Part shown: positions 1 to 5,067 of the stretch, piece after piece
Numbering within the stretch: position 1 is the stretch's first letter
Layout of the letters: the number at the start of each line of letters is the position of its first letter
Assembly (NCBI GenBank): GCA_948437815.1
Contig: CAOJKG010000065.1
Span: 1-5,067, forward strand
Length of the DNA stretch: 5,067 bases
From: an uncultured Mycoplasmatota bacterium
GTDB lineage: Bacteria; Bacillota_I; Bacilli_A; RF39; UBA660
Reading direction: 5' to 3'
The notes under the pieces: model-generated
Databases searched by the model: none
What the model saw: only the letters and a program-made list of their open reading frames with translations
Told to the model about the DNA's origin: nothing
Position numbers and translations under genes: made by a program

Positions 1-1
1 T

Positions 2-751
2 ATATATCCATTCTCTTATATAGGCTTCATCATATTTAATATTAGGACTTTCTTCAGTTAACTCATGATATAAATCATAATTTACTAAATCACTTTCATT
101 ATTTAAAATACCTGCGATTATTTGCATTAGTCTTGTATTTATTATTAAAGTATTGATAAATTCTTCATTTGCTATTGGTTTTATATTTCGAATACGCTTT
201 AAATTGTTTATTAAATAATTATATATTTCAACAAATAATATGAAACTTTCTTTTGGAACATAAGCTAAAACCTCGTCTAAATTAGTAAGCTTTGCTATAT
301 CTCGTGCTCTTTCTATTATTTTATTGTAAAATGCTATTACTAAATTTATATATGCTTGAATAAAATTATTAATTAAATTGCTATAAGTGGAATTTTGATT
401 TATTAAAAATGATTTTTTTAATATTTCAGCTATGTTGATTGGTTGTAATACTCCATATTCTATATTAAGGGATTTTTCTATTCTTTTCTTGGTTATAGCT
501 AAATCATCAATTACTTCATTACTTCTTAACCAATACTTCCCTGGATTTTGTAATTCATCAATAAGTAATAAACTTATACTTACATTATCCATTAATTCTC
601 GATAATAAGTTACAATATTAGCATCTAAAAACTTTTCAAGTATTGGATTTAAACTGCATACTATGTCACTTTTTGCTTCACTTTCTAAATTTTGAGGGGC
701 CTTATTTAAAGCTCCTGCTAAAATATAAAATCTTTCTAAATATTTTTCCAT
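2..751 (-). CDS. Unrecognised helical protein, C-terminus cut off by the window edge
   Basis: I translated this region myself: from ATG at 749-751 the minus frame stays open for 250 codons down to position 2, with no stop, so the gene continues outside the window. The start is firm because a very strong ribosome binding site, GGAGGAGG (759-766), lies 7 bases upstream. The protein begins MEKYLERFYILAGALNKAPQ. It is rich in Leu, Ile, Asn and Glu and looks mostly alpha-helical. I see no signal peptide, no convincing membrane segment (the hydrophobic stretches are broken by Asn, Lys and Glu), no Cys-pair metal site and no nucleotide-binding loop. It lies 53 bases downstream of the UPF0316 gene on the same strand but has its own extended -10 promoter. 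I do not recognise the family and assign no function. That it is a real gene is well supported by the long open frame, the promoter and the binding site. Confidence 0.85.
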   Translation of the reverse strand, partial: MEKYLERFYILAGALNKAPQNLESEAKSDIVCSLNPILEKFLDANIVTYYRELMDNVSISLLLIDELQNPGKYWLRSNEVIDDLAITKKRIEKSLNIEYGVLQPINIAEILKKSFLINQNSTYSNLINNFIQAYINLVIAFYNKIIERARDIAKLTNLDEVLAYVPKESFILFVEIYNYLINNLKRIRNIKPIANEEFINTLIINTRLMQIIAGILNNESDLVNYDLYHELTEESPNIKYDEAYIREWIY

Positions 752-758
752 TCCAAAA

Positions 759-766
759 CCTCCTCC
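759..766 (-). promoter_or_regulatory. Strong ribosome binding site of the left-edge gene
   Basis: The minus strand reads GGAGGAGG, 7 bases before the ATG at 751. It is the strongest Shine-Dalgarno on the minus strand of this window, and it fixes the start of a gene whose end lies outside. Confidence 0.85.
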
Positions 767-774
767 GCTTTTTT

Positions 775-803
775 ATTATAGCATAATTCTTTTTTTTAAA
801 AAA
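775..803 (-). promoter_or_regulatory. Extended -10 promoter for the left-edge gene
   Basis: On the minus strand a perfect TATAAT (775-780) is preceded by TGC (781-783), an extended -10 element. Seventeen bases further upstream is TTTTTT (798-803), a poor -35, which the TGn element could compensate for. Transcription would start around 768, giving a leader of about 17 bases that carries the GGAGGAGG site. This suggests the left-edge gene can be expressed independently of the genes upstream. Confidence 0.6.
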
Positions 804-804
804 G

Positions 805-1314
805 CTATTTTATGTATCCATTGCGGACAATTTTGGTATCTTTAACAACGATAAATGCTTGATCATCACTTTCTTTGATTTGCTTTATTGTTTCTTGAGT
901 TAGTTTACTTTTTACATCAATTATTATTAAATCTTTTCTTTCTTTATTATAAGGCTCTTTTAATTCAATTATTGATATCGCTAAGCCCCTACTTCTTAAA
1001 TTGTTTATTAGTTTTTTGTTATTTCTTTTAGTTGTTACTTCAATAGTATTAATATTTTTAATAAATTTTCGAGATAAAAATCCTCCTAAGTAAGTTCCTG
1101 TTGCATATCCTAGACTATAACATATCGGAATCATAATACTATTAATTTCTGTATTAAGAGCTTTTCTAGCGGCCATAAACCAAATAAATACTTCGCAAAA
1201 AGCTAATATTGGTATGATAAAACTTTTCTTTTTAACCATTATCATTGTTCGGAAGGTTGATATAGATACATCTATAATTCTAGCAAAAAATATTTCTAAA
1301 CAAGTTAAAAGCAT
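805..1314 (-). CDS. UPF0316 membrane protein (DUF5698 + DUF2179)
   Basis: A 169-residue protein matching the UPF0316 family (Bacillus subtilis YebE type) along its whole length. The N-terminal half is membrane-embedded, with segments at about residues 2-20, 31-50 and 57-80. It carries the family's hallmarks: ARIIDVSISTFRT (11-23), the FCEVFIWF stretch (39-46) and GYATGTYLGG (69-78). The C-terminal part (about 88-169) is a soluble DUF2179-like domain ending in AFIVVKDTKIVRNGYIK. The length is usual for the family, so it looks intact. The molecular function of the family is not established to my knowledge; DUF2179 also occurs at the C-terminus of YitT-type membrane proteins. The start is supported by AGAGGTGAT (1318-1326). 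It lies 35 bases after the zinc-ribbon gene, probably in one transcript. Its start region sits in a perfect hairpin, listed separately. Confidence 0.9.
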   Translation of the reverse strand: MLLTCLEIFFARIIDVSISTFRTMIMVKKKSFIIPILAFCEVFIWFMAARKALNTEINSIMIPICYSLGYATGTYLGGFLSRKFIKNINTIEVTTKRNNKKLINNLRSRGLAISIIELKEPYNKERKDLIIIDVKSKLTQETIKQIKESDDQAFIVVKDTKIVRNGYIK

Positions 1315-1336
1315 AATATCACCTCTAATATTATGC
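1311..1336 (-). promoter_or_regulatory. Hairpin enclosing the UPF0316 translation start
   Basis: A perfect 9-bp inverted repeat: on the minus strand GCATAATAT (1336-1328), an 8-base loop TAGAGGTG (1327-1320), then ATATTATGC (1319-1311). The loop holds the Shine-Dalgarno core AGAGGTG, and the 3' arm contains the ATG start codon (1314-1312). In mRNA this could limit ribosome access or serve as a protein-binding site. The arms are mostly A-T, so the stem would be of modest strength. The sequence fact is certain; the regulatory role is inference. Confidence 0.4.
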
Positions 1337-1349
1337 CCTAATTTTTCTA

Positions 1350-1628
1350 TTACATAACTTTTAATAAAGCAATTATTATTAAAGCTATAAGAATTAATAT
1401 TATTAATATTGCGCCTAAAATTTTATTATCTTTTCTTTTGCTATAATCTCTTTTAATTGGATTACTGCTATATTTATCTGATAATAGATTTATTTCTAAT
1501 TTTTTGTTGTCATCATCTTTTATATAATCTTTTTGTTCTTTAATTTGTTCACTATCCATCATTGTCCCACAACTTTTGCAGACAAAGCCTTGACTAGGTA
1601 GCGCTGCTCCACATTTTTTACAATACAT
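1350..1628 (-). CDS. Small zinc-ribbon protein with a C-terminal membrane anchor
   Basis: A 92-residue protein. An N-terminal zinc ribbon occupies residues 3-20, with Cys pairs C3-x2-C6 and C17-x2-C20 (YCKKCG ... CKSCG), the pattern of the bacterial zinc-ribbon domain superfamily. A charged, probably disordered linker follows (about 22-69). A single hydrophobic segment (about 70-89) ends only three residues before the C-terminus. The basic residues before this segment (KRKDNK) suggest that the ribbon is cytoplasmic and the protein tail-anchored. The frame extends 11 codons upstream to an ATG at 1661, but that ATG has no binding site. GGTGAT (1633-1638) lies four bases before the ATG at 1628, and starting there puts the first Cys at residue 3, as is usual for such proteins. 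Zinc binding is likely; the partner or role is unknown. It lies between the 229-residue protein and UPF0316, probably in one operon. I see no convincing promoter of its own. Confidence 0.85.
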   Translation of the reverse strand: MYCKKCGAALPSQGFVCKSCGTMMDSEQIKEQKDYIKDDDNKKLEINLLSDKYSSNPIKRDYSKRKDNKILGAILIILILIALIIIALLKVM

Positions 1629-1711
1629 AATTATCACCATTTCCATTGTAAACCAAAACATTTATTTTATATTTTTATTGAGAATTCACTTGATATAAAA
1701 GTTTACGTTTT

Positions 1712-2401
1712 TTATTTTCTTCCACTGATATGAGATGCAATATTTTCTCTTTTAATTTTACATAATCCTAAAATGTCTAAATGATAAGCACTAATTTTGA
1801 TTGCTTTTATAAAATCTTCTTCATCCTCAGGACCTATAAATGGCTTAGCTGTTAATATTTCCATAGCATTTTTAGTTAATGGATATTCTTTTTCATCAAC
1901 AACATTAACACAATCTAATATATTATATACTAATTGTGTATATTCTGGTGTTCGAAAATTAAAATTTATACCTTGCAGAATATTATGGTATGTTTCTATA
2001 CTTTTCCTTTTTTCTTCTTCCTTTTTAAGCTCTATTGGCTCATCTGTTCCTAAAGAAAATAATAATTTTAATATTGATGATAGTTCTTCTGGTAGTTCTA
2101 CCCTCATATATTTAGAAGCTGATACTTTTTCTATATAACTAGTACAACTATCTGAAGATATTACTGGTGAATAAACTTTTCCTGAACCCAATCTTTTATC
2201 ATTTAATGGTTCATATAAAACTATCTTTTCACCTTCAATTTCTAAAGGTCTATGAATCGTATTACAATTAATAATAAATCTTTGTAACTCTGTATCTGAA
2301 TTTACATATTCGTATATATAATTTAACAGTTCTCCGCTTGTTTCAATTCTATATTCTTTTAATGTTGCTTTGTCATTGCTAATACTAAATAATCTTTTCA
2401 T
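1712..2401 (-). CDS. Unrecognised 229-residue soluble protein
   Basis: I do not recognise this family. It starts at ATG 2401 with AGAGGA (2412-2417) ten bases upstream, and ends with TAA. The N-terminal part (about 1-120) mixes predicted helices and strands (MKRLFSISND; RPLEIEGEKIVLYEPL at 51-66). A charged stretch (KKEEEKRK, 126-133) looks like a helix or linker. The C-terminal part (about 134-218) looks helical and includes YPLTKNAMEIL (173-183) and an acidic turn, GPEDEEDF (190-197). There is no signal peptide, membrane segment, Cys-pair metal site or Walker motif, and there is no tryptophan. It is probably cytoplasmic. It has the best promoter in the window immediately upstream and is the first gene of a likely unit with the zinc-ribbon and UPF0316 genes. 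Coding on this strand is supported by the promoter, the binding site and the length; function is left open. Confidence 0.8.
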   Translation of the reverse strand: MKRLFSISNDKATLKEYRIETSGELLNYIYEYVNSDTELQRFIINCNTIHRPLEIEGEKIVLYEPLNDKRLGSGKVYSPVISSDSCTSYIEKVSASKYMRVELPEELSSILKLLFSLGTDEPIELKKEEEKRKSIETYHNILQGINFNFRTPEYTQLVYNILDCVNVVDEKEYPLTKNAMEILTAKPFIGPEDEEDFIKAIKISAYHLDILGLCKIKRENIASHISGRK

Positions 2402-2426
2402 CTGTATAAAATCCTCTTTCTAATTT

Positions 2427-2455
2427 ATTATATCTAATTAAATACTCAAACTCAA
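2427..2455 (-). promoter_or_regulatory. Near-consensus promoter of the 229-residue protein gene
   Basis: On the minus strand TTGAGT (2450-2455) is followed after exactly 17 bases by a perfect TATAAT (2427-2432). The binding site AGAGGA and the ATG at 2401 follow. The -35 hexamer occurs as a tandem copy (2444-2449 and 2450-2455); only the outer copy has correct spacing. The element starts ten bases after the stop of the reductase gene, so it marks a transcription unit boundary. Confidence 0.75.
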
Positions 2456-2464
2456 TATTTAACT

Positions 2465-3226
2465 CTATTCTTTAACTTTTTCTTTACGCATCTGAATATT
2501 GTAAGCTATTTTTAGAGATAATGAATGCGGTGTAAATCTATTTGCAAATATTGTTAATTTCATTAATATAGTTGGTACTATTATCATTTTATGTTTAAAT
2601 AATTTATCAATAGCATATTCTGCAACTGTATAACTATTAGCTTCTCTTATAGCAAAAGTTCCATGAGCAACCTTATTAAATTCTGTTGCTACTGGTCCAG
2701 GACATAAAGCGCTAATATGAACATTACTCTTCATTTGTTTTAATTCTTCATGAATAGCCATTGTAAGCTTAGTAACATAGTTTTTTGTAGCATAATAAGT
2801 CGATAAACGAGGCCCTGCCATAAATCCTGCACTAGAGCATACATTTAAAATATAACCTTTATCTTTTTTTACAAAGTCTTTTAAAAATAGTTTTGTTAAT
2901 ATATGATAAGCTTTAATATTTAAATCAATCATCTTAAGTTCTGTATCTAAATCAGTTTCAGTGAAAATGCCAAATAAACCAAATCCAGCATTGTTGATAA
3001 CCACATCTATATCTTTACTTTTTATTTTTTCGTATAACTTATAACAATTTTCTTCAATACTTAAATCTAGATTTATTATAGTTGTTTTAACATCTAGCTC
3101 TTTTGCTAATTTTTCTAATTTATCTTTTCTTCTGGCTACTAAAACTAACTCATAGCCTCTATGAGCTAAAACTCTAGCCATATCTCTTCCTATTCCTGAT
3201 GAGGCTCCTGTAATTAATGCTAACAT
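2465..3226 (-). CDS. Short-chain dehydrogenase/reductase (classical SDR, COG0300-like)
   Basis: A 253-residue NAD(P)-dependent oxidoreductase of the classical SDR type, usual length. Numbered from ATG 3226, the Rossmann dinucleotide loop TGASSGIG is at 6-13 and NNAG at 78-81. The catalytic tetrad is N103, S131 (in NVCSSAG), Y144 and K148 (YYATK), and PGPVATEF follows in the C-terminal half. The basic pair after strand 2 (ARR, 31-33) suggests NADPH preference. The C-terminal tail resembles COG0300/DltE-like reductases. The substrate cannot be read from sequence, and no pathway neighbours help. The open frame reaches a TTG at 3235, but AAGGAG (3236-3241) abuts that codon directly, whereas it lies nine bases from the ATG at 3226; ATG is therefore the start. 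It follows ppaC by 45 bases with no promoter I can see, so it is probably co-transcribed. All key residues are present; the gene looks intact. Confidence 0.93.
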   Translation of the reverse strand: MLALITGASSGIGRDMARVLAHRGYELVLVARRKDKLEKLAKELDVKTTIINLDLSIEENCYKLYEKIKSKDIDVVINNAGFGLFGIFTETDLDTELKMIDLNIKAYHILTKLFLKDFVKKDKGYILNVCSSAGFMAGPRLSTYYATKNYVTKLTMAIHEELKQMKSNVHISALCPGPVATEFNKVAHGTFAIREANSYTVAEYAIDKLFKHKMIIVPTILMKLTIFANRFTPHSLSLKIAYNIQMRKEKVKE

Positions 3227-3235
3227 ATAATTCAA

Positions 3236-3241
3236 CTCCTT
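3236..3241 (-). promoter_or_regulatory. Ribosome binding site that decides the reductase start
   Basis: The minus strand reads AAGGAG, then TTGAATTAT, then ATG (3226-3224). A TTG start at 3235 would have no spacer, whereas ATG has a normal nine-base spacer. Confidence 0.8.
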
Positions 3242-3256
3242 ATTAATTTATTTTTG

Positions 3257-3285
3257 AAAAAAACGAGTAATCTATACACGTTTTT
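3257..3285 (-). terminator. Weak terminator-like hairpin at the end of ppaC
   Basis: On the minus strand AAAAACG (3285-3279) can pair with CGTTTTT, the first part of a seven-T run (3265-3257). Inside, after a T-T mismatch, GTA and TAC pair around a five-base loop. The stop codon of ppaC (3274-3272) lies in the hairpin. The stem is A-T rich and uses part of its own T tract, so termination would be partial at best. The arrangement is nearly symmetrical and could act weakly in either direction. Confidence 0.3.
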
Positions 3286-4888
3286 CTATAACTTCTAAAA
3301 TGGCTGGTAGCATTTGTTTTTTTCTTGATACTAAATTATCTATGTATACCCCTTCATATATTTCATTTAAATCAAAAGCATCTTTGACTATATCTTCAGA
3401 ATTATTGTTGTAAATAACATATGAACCATTTTTATAGACATCTGTTATGAATAAAACTACACAAAGATAAGAGTTTGATATCTCATTGAGCTTATCAATA
3501 TACTCTGTGATATGTTCCTCTATTTCATTAAAGTCCATAGTCATAACTTGGCTAATTCCTATTTGATGACTGCCAACATTATAAGATTTGAAGTCTTGAT
3601 TTATTATATCATTTACAGGTATCCCTTTAATACTAGAAGCTGCTTTAAACATTTCGTAACCGTAAACATCAATATCTACTTTGGCTAGTTTAGCTAATTT
3701 ACTAGCTGCAAAAATATCTTCTTCGGTTGTAGTTGGACTTTTAAATACCATTGTGTCCGATAATATAGCACTTAACATTAAACCCGCAATATGTTTTGGA
3801 ATTGCTACTTTAGCTTGTATAAACATATTGTAAAGTATTGTACAAGTACAACCAACTGGCATACTTCGAAAATTAATTGGCACATTAGTTCCGATACTAC
3901 TTAAGTTGTGATGATCAATTATTTCTGTTATTTCAGCTTCCTCGATTCCTATAGCACTTTGACTAAAACCATTATGATCTACTAATATAACTTTTTGCTT
4001 AGTATAATTATCAACACTAGTAACCTTGAGTAGGCCTAAACATTCATTTTTATTGTTTACAACAGGATAATTAGTATGACCAGTTTTGTTAGCTAAACTT
4101 ATAAAATCTGTGCGATAGTCTTTATTACTTATAGTTATAGGTTTATTATTTAAATTAATCGATAAAATACTATTACTTAAAATAATTTTTGTGGCAGTAT
4201 CAAAACTATTATATTTAGTTATTATAATGTTTATTCTGTTATTTTCAGCTTTTTTTAGTAATTTTTTTGGTAATTCATGACTTCCAGTTAAAACTATTAA
4301 TTTTACTCCTGATTCGATAGCATATTCTAATACTTTATATCTATCTCCACATATTAATATATCTTCTTTACCTAATTTTACTTCTTCTTGAAATGTTTTA
4401 CTTTGATAAGACGCTACTGTAACTTTACCTTTAATTCTCTCATCAAACTCTAAACAAGCATTACCTTCTAAACTATCTAATATGTTTTGATAGCTGGTAT
4501 TAACTTTTTCGTTATCACCACTTATTAAGAATTTAGCAATTTCTTTTAAAGTAACAAATCCAGTAAGTTGTTTTTTATCATTTACTATTGGGATAGCAGT
4601 TATATTACTTTTTTGCATATAATTAAATGTACTCAAAATAGAATCATCTTCATTAATAATTGCTTTTTTATTATATTTTATATCTTTAATTTGCACTTTG
4701 GTATCATTTAAATAATCTGGACACTTAACTTTAAAATAATCTAAAACAAATTTTGTTTCAGTACTAATATGTCCTAATACTTTAGGTATGGTATTTTTTC
4801 CCTCTTCATTCATCAGATACGATAATGCTATACTAGCACATACACTATCAGTATCGGGATTTCGATGTCCAAAAATAAATGTTTGCAT
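3272..4888 (-). CDS. ppaC: Manganese-dependent inorganic pyrophosphatase, family II, with CBS-DRTGG-CBS regulatory insert
   Basis: This cytoplasmic enzyme hydrolyses pyrophosphate to two phosphates. The 538 residues match the long, nucleotide-regulated form. The DHH domain begins at the N-terminus with GHRNPDTDS (7-15; metal ligands H8, D12, D14). It is interrupted by CBS 1 (about 66-122), a DRTGG domain (about 124-240, with GDR at 181-183 and TGS at 201-203) and CBS 2 (about 243-296). It resumes with LVDHN (D304), DHH (325-327) and SDT (D378). The DHHA2 domain (about 410-535) holds ISQV and the substrate-binding SRKKQ (521-525; R522, K523). All expected catalytic residues are present. In characterised family members, AMP and ADP inhibit and ATP activates through the CBS pair, and forms with DRTGG also respond to diadenosine polyphosphates; the same is inferred here. 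The ribosome binding site is weak (AGAAG, 4896-4900). It is first in its unit and divergent from the plus-strand gene. Confidence 0.96.
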   Translation of the reverse strand: MQTFIFGHRNPDTDSVCASIALSYLMNEEGKNTIPKVLGHISTETKFVLDYFKVKCPDYLNDTKVQIKDIKYNKKAIINEDDSILSTFNYMQKSNITAIPIVNDKKQLTGFVTLKEIAKFLISGDNEKVNTSYQNILDSLEGNACLEFDERIKGKVTVASYQSKTFQEEVKLGKEDILICGDRYKVLEYAIESGVKLIVLTGSHELPKKLLKKAENNRINIIITKYNSFDTATKIILSNSILSINLNNKPITISNKDYRTDFISLANKTGHTNYPVVNNKNECLGLLKVTSVDNYTKQKVILVDHNGFSQSAIGIEEAEITEIIDHHNLSSIGTNVPINFRSMPVGCTCTILYNMFIQAKVAIPKHIAGLMLSAILSDTMVFKSPTTTEEDIFAASKLAKLAKVDIDVYGYEMFKAASSIKGIPVNDIINQDFKSYNVGSHQIGISQVMTMDFNEIEEHITEYIDKLNEISNSYLCVVLFITDVYKNGSYVIYNNNSEDIVKDAFDLNEIYEGVYIDNLVSRKKQMLPAILEVIEKRV

Positions 4889-4916
4889 AAACCCACTTCT
4901 TTCTTAAATATATATC

Positions 4917-4945
4917 ATTTTAGCACAATTCATGATAAAATGCAA
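4917..4945 (-). promoter_or_regulatory. Promoter of ppaC with extended -10
   Basis: On the minus strand TTGCAT (4940-4945) is separated by 17 bases from TAAAAT (4917-4922), which is preceded by TGC (4923-4925), an extended -10 element. The start of transcription would fall near 4910, leaving a leader of about 20 bases before the ATG at 4888. Confidence 0.6.
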
Positions 4946-4960
4946 AAAAAATTATTAATT

Positions 4961-5010
4961 ATTTTTTTAGGCAATTATATTACTTTTTTAGGTGTTTGCC
5001 CTTATCCTAA
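4961..5010. repeat. Direct and inverted repeats in the divergent intergenic region
   Basis: TTTTTTAGG occurs at 4963-4971 and again at 4984-4992, exactly 21 bases apart, about two helical turns. Overlapping these are GGCAA (4970-4974) opposed to TTGCC (4996-5000), and TTAGG (4988-4992) opposed to CCTAA (5006-5010). The cluster lies between the ppaC promoter and the plus-strand start, where an operator for either gene would be expected. No T run follows the hairpin arms, so it does not look like a terminator. Confidence 0.35.
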
Positions 5011-5035
5011 TATTATTACTTTCATAGTATACGTT

Positions 5036-5042
5036 AGGAGGT
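5036..5042 (+). promoter_or_regulatory. Ribosome binding site of the plus-strand gene
   Basis: AGGAGGT, a full-strength Shine-Dalgarno, lies eight bases before the GTG at 5051. It is the main evidence that a gene starts at the right edge. No convincing -35/-10 pair is visible for it; TATTAT at 5011-5016 is a possible -10 without a matching -35. Confidence 0.8.
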
Positions 5043-5050
5043 AATTAAAA

Positions 5051-5067
5051 GTGTTATTTGAAGATAA
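5051..5067 (+). CDS. Start of a plus-strand gene, cut off by the window edge
   Basis: Five complete codons are visible from GTG: MLFED, followed by AA, which would begin a Lys or Asn codon. The call rests on the strong AGGAGGT site at correct spacing. Too little protein is present to name a family. The gene is divergent from ppaC, and the 162 bases between the two start codons hold the ppaC promoter and the repeat cluster. Confidence 0.65.

Noticed and set aside
791..803. T/A run after the UPF0316 stop as a terminator
   Set aside because: TTTTTTAAAAAA is self-complementary but has no loop or GC stem, and no hairpin with a downstream T run forms. It fits better as part of the promoter region.
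1629..1661. Eleven-codon N-terminal extension of the zinc-ribbon protein
   Set aside because: The ATG at 1661 has only A/T sequence upstream and no Shine-Dalgarno, whereas ATG 1628 has GGTGAT four bases before it and places the zinc ribbon at the N-terminus.
1662..1711. TATAAA and TACAAT matches before the zinc-ribbon gene as its own promoter
   Set aside because: Neither has a recognisable -35 at 16-18 bases, and such matches are expected by chance in A/T-rich spacers.
1797..2138. Plus-strand open frame of 113 codons
   Set aside because: It lies fully antisense to the 229-residue gene, whose promoter, binding site and length support the minus strand. The plus frame is serine-rich low-complexity sequence typical of a shadow, and I see no binding site that favours it.
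3227..3235. TTG start three codons upstream for the reductase
   Set aside because: The AAGGAG site directly touches the TTG, leaving no spacer; the ATG at 3226 has correct spacing.
4889..5050. Known riboswitch or T-box in the divergent region
   Set aside because: I looked for the conserved cores of common classes on both strands and found none; the repeats are short and A-T rich.
1..5067. CRISPR array, insertion sequence, tRNA or phage/defence system
   Set aside because: There is no regularly spaced repeat set, no transposase or integrase motif, no cloverleaf with a conserved T-loop, and no recognised defence domain on either strand.
1..5067. Reassigned TGA codon
   Set aside because: All genes read through without an internal TGA, and the Trp codons present are TGG, so the window gives no positive evidence for a different code.

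Overview
This is an AT-rich window (roughly 27-30% GC by eye) from a bacterium that looks like a low-GC Bacillota or a close Mollicutes-like relative. The reasons are purine-rich Shine-Dalgarno sites, TATAAT-type promoters, a CBS/DRTGG family II pyrophosphatase and a UPF0316 membrane protein. Tryptophan is encoded by TGG where it occurs, no TGA lies inside any gene, and the five stop codons visible are TAA or TAG. The standard bacterial code therefore fits, although TGA is never used here. I see no RNA gene, transposase, phage gene or CRISPR array.

Layout. Six genes lie on the minus strand, and the first few codons of a plus-strand gene appear at the right edge. In the direction of minus-strand transcription (right to left) they are: ppaC-type manganese-dependent inorganic pyrophosphatase with regulatory CBS-DRTGG-CBS domains (4888-3272); a classical short-chain dehydrogenase/reductase (3226-2465); an unrecognised 229-residue soluble protein with its own strong promoter (2401-1712); a tail-anchored zinc-ribbon protein (1628-1350); a UPF0316 (DUF5698 + DUF2179) membrane protein (1314-805); and an unrecognised helical protein that begins at 751 and leaves the window at its left end. 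This last gene is open for 250 codons. The plus-strand gene starts with GTG at 5051.

Transcription units. A promoter at 4917-4945 serves ppaC, and the reductase probably follows by read-through past a weak terminator-like hairpin. A near-consensus promoter at 2427-2455 starts a second unit: the 229-residue protein, the zinc-ribbon protein and UPF0316. An extended -10 promoter at 775-803 precedes the left-edge gene. The pyrophosphatase pulls biosynthetic reactions forward by removing pyrophosphate. No common pathway can be read from the other genes.

Two start sites were corrected from their ribosome binding sites: the reductase begins at ATG 3226 rather than TTG 3235, and the zinc-ribbon protein begins at ATG 1628 rather than ATG 1661. 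The most interesting signals are a perfect 9-bp hairpin that puts the UPF0316 Shine-Dalgarno in its loop and its start codon in its stem, and a cluster of direct and inverted repeats in the divergent region at 4961-5010. I do not see a convincing new multi-gene system. The two unrecognised proteins and the zinc-ribbon/UPF0316 pair are the parts least explained.
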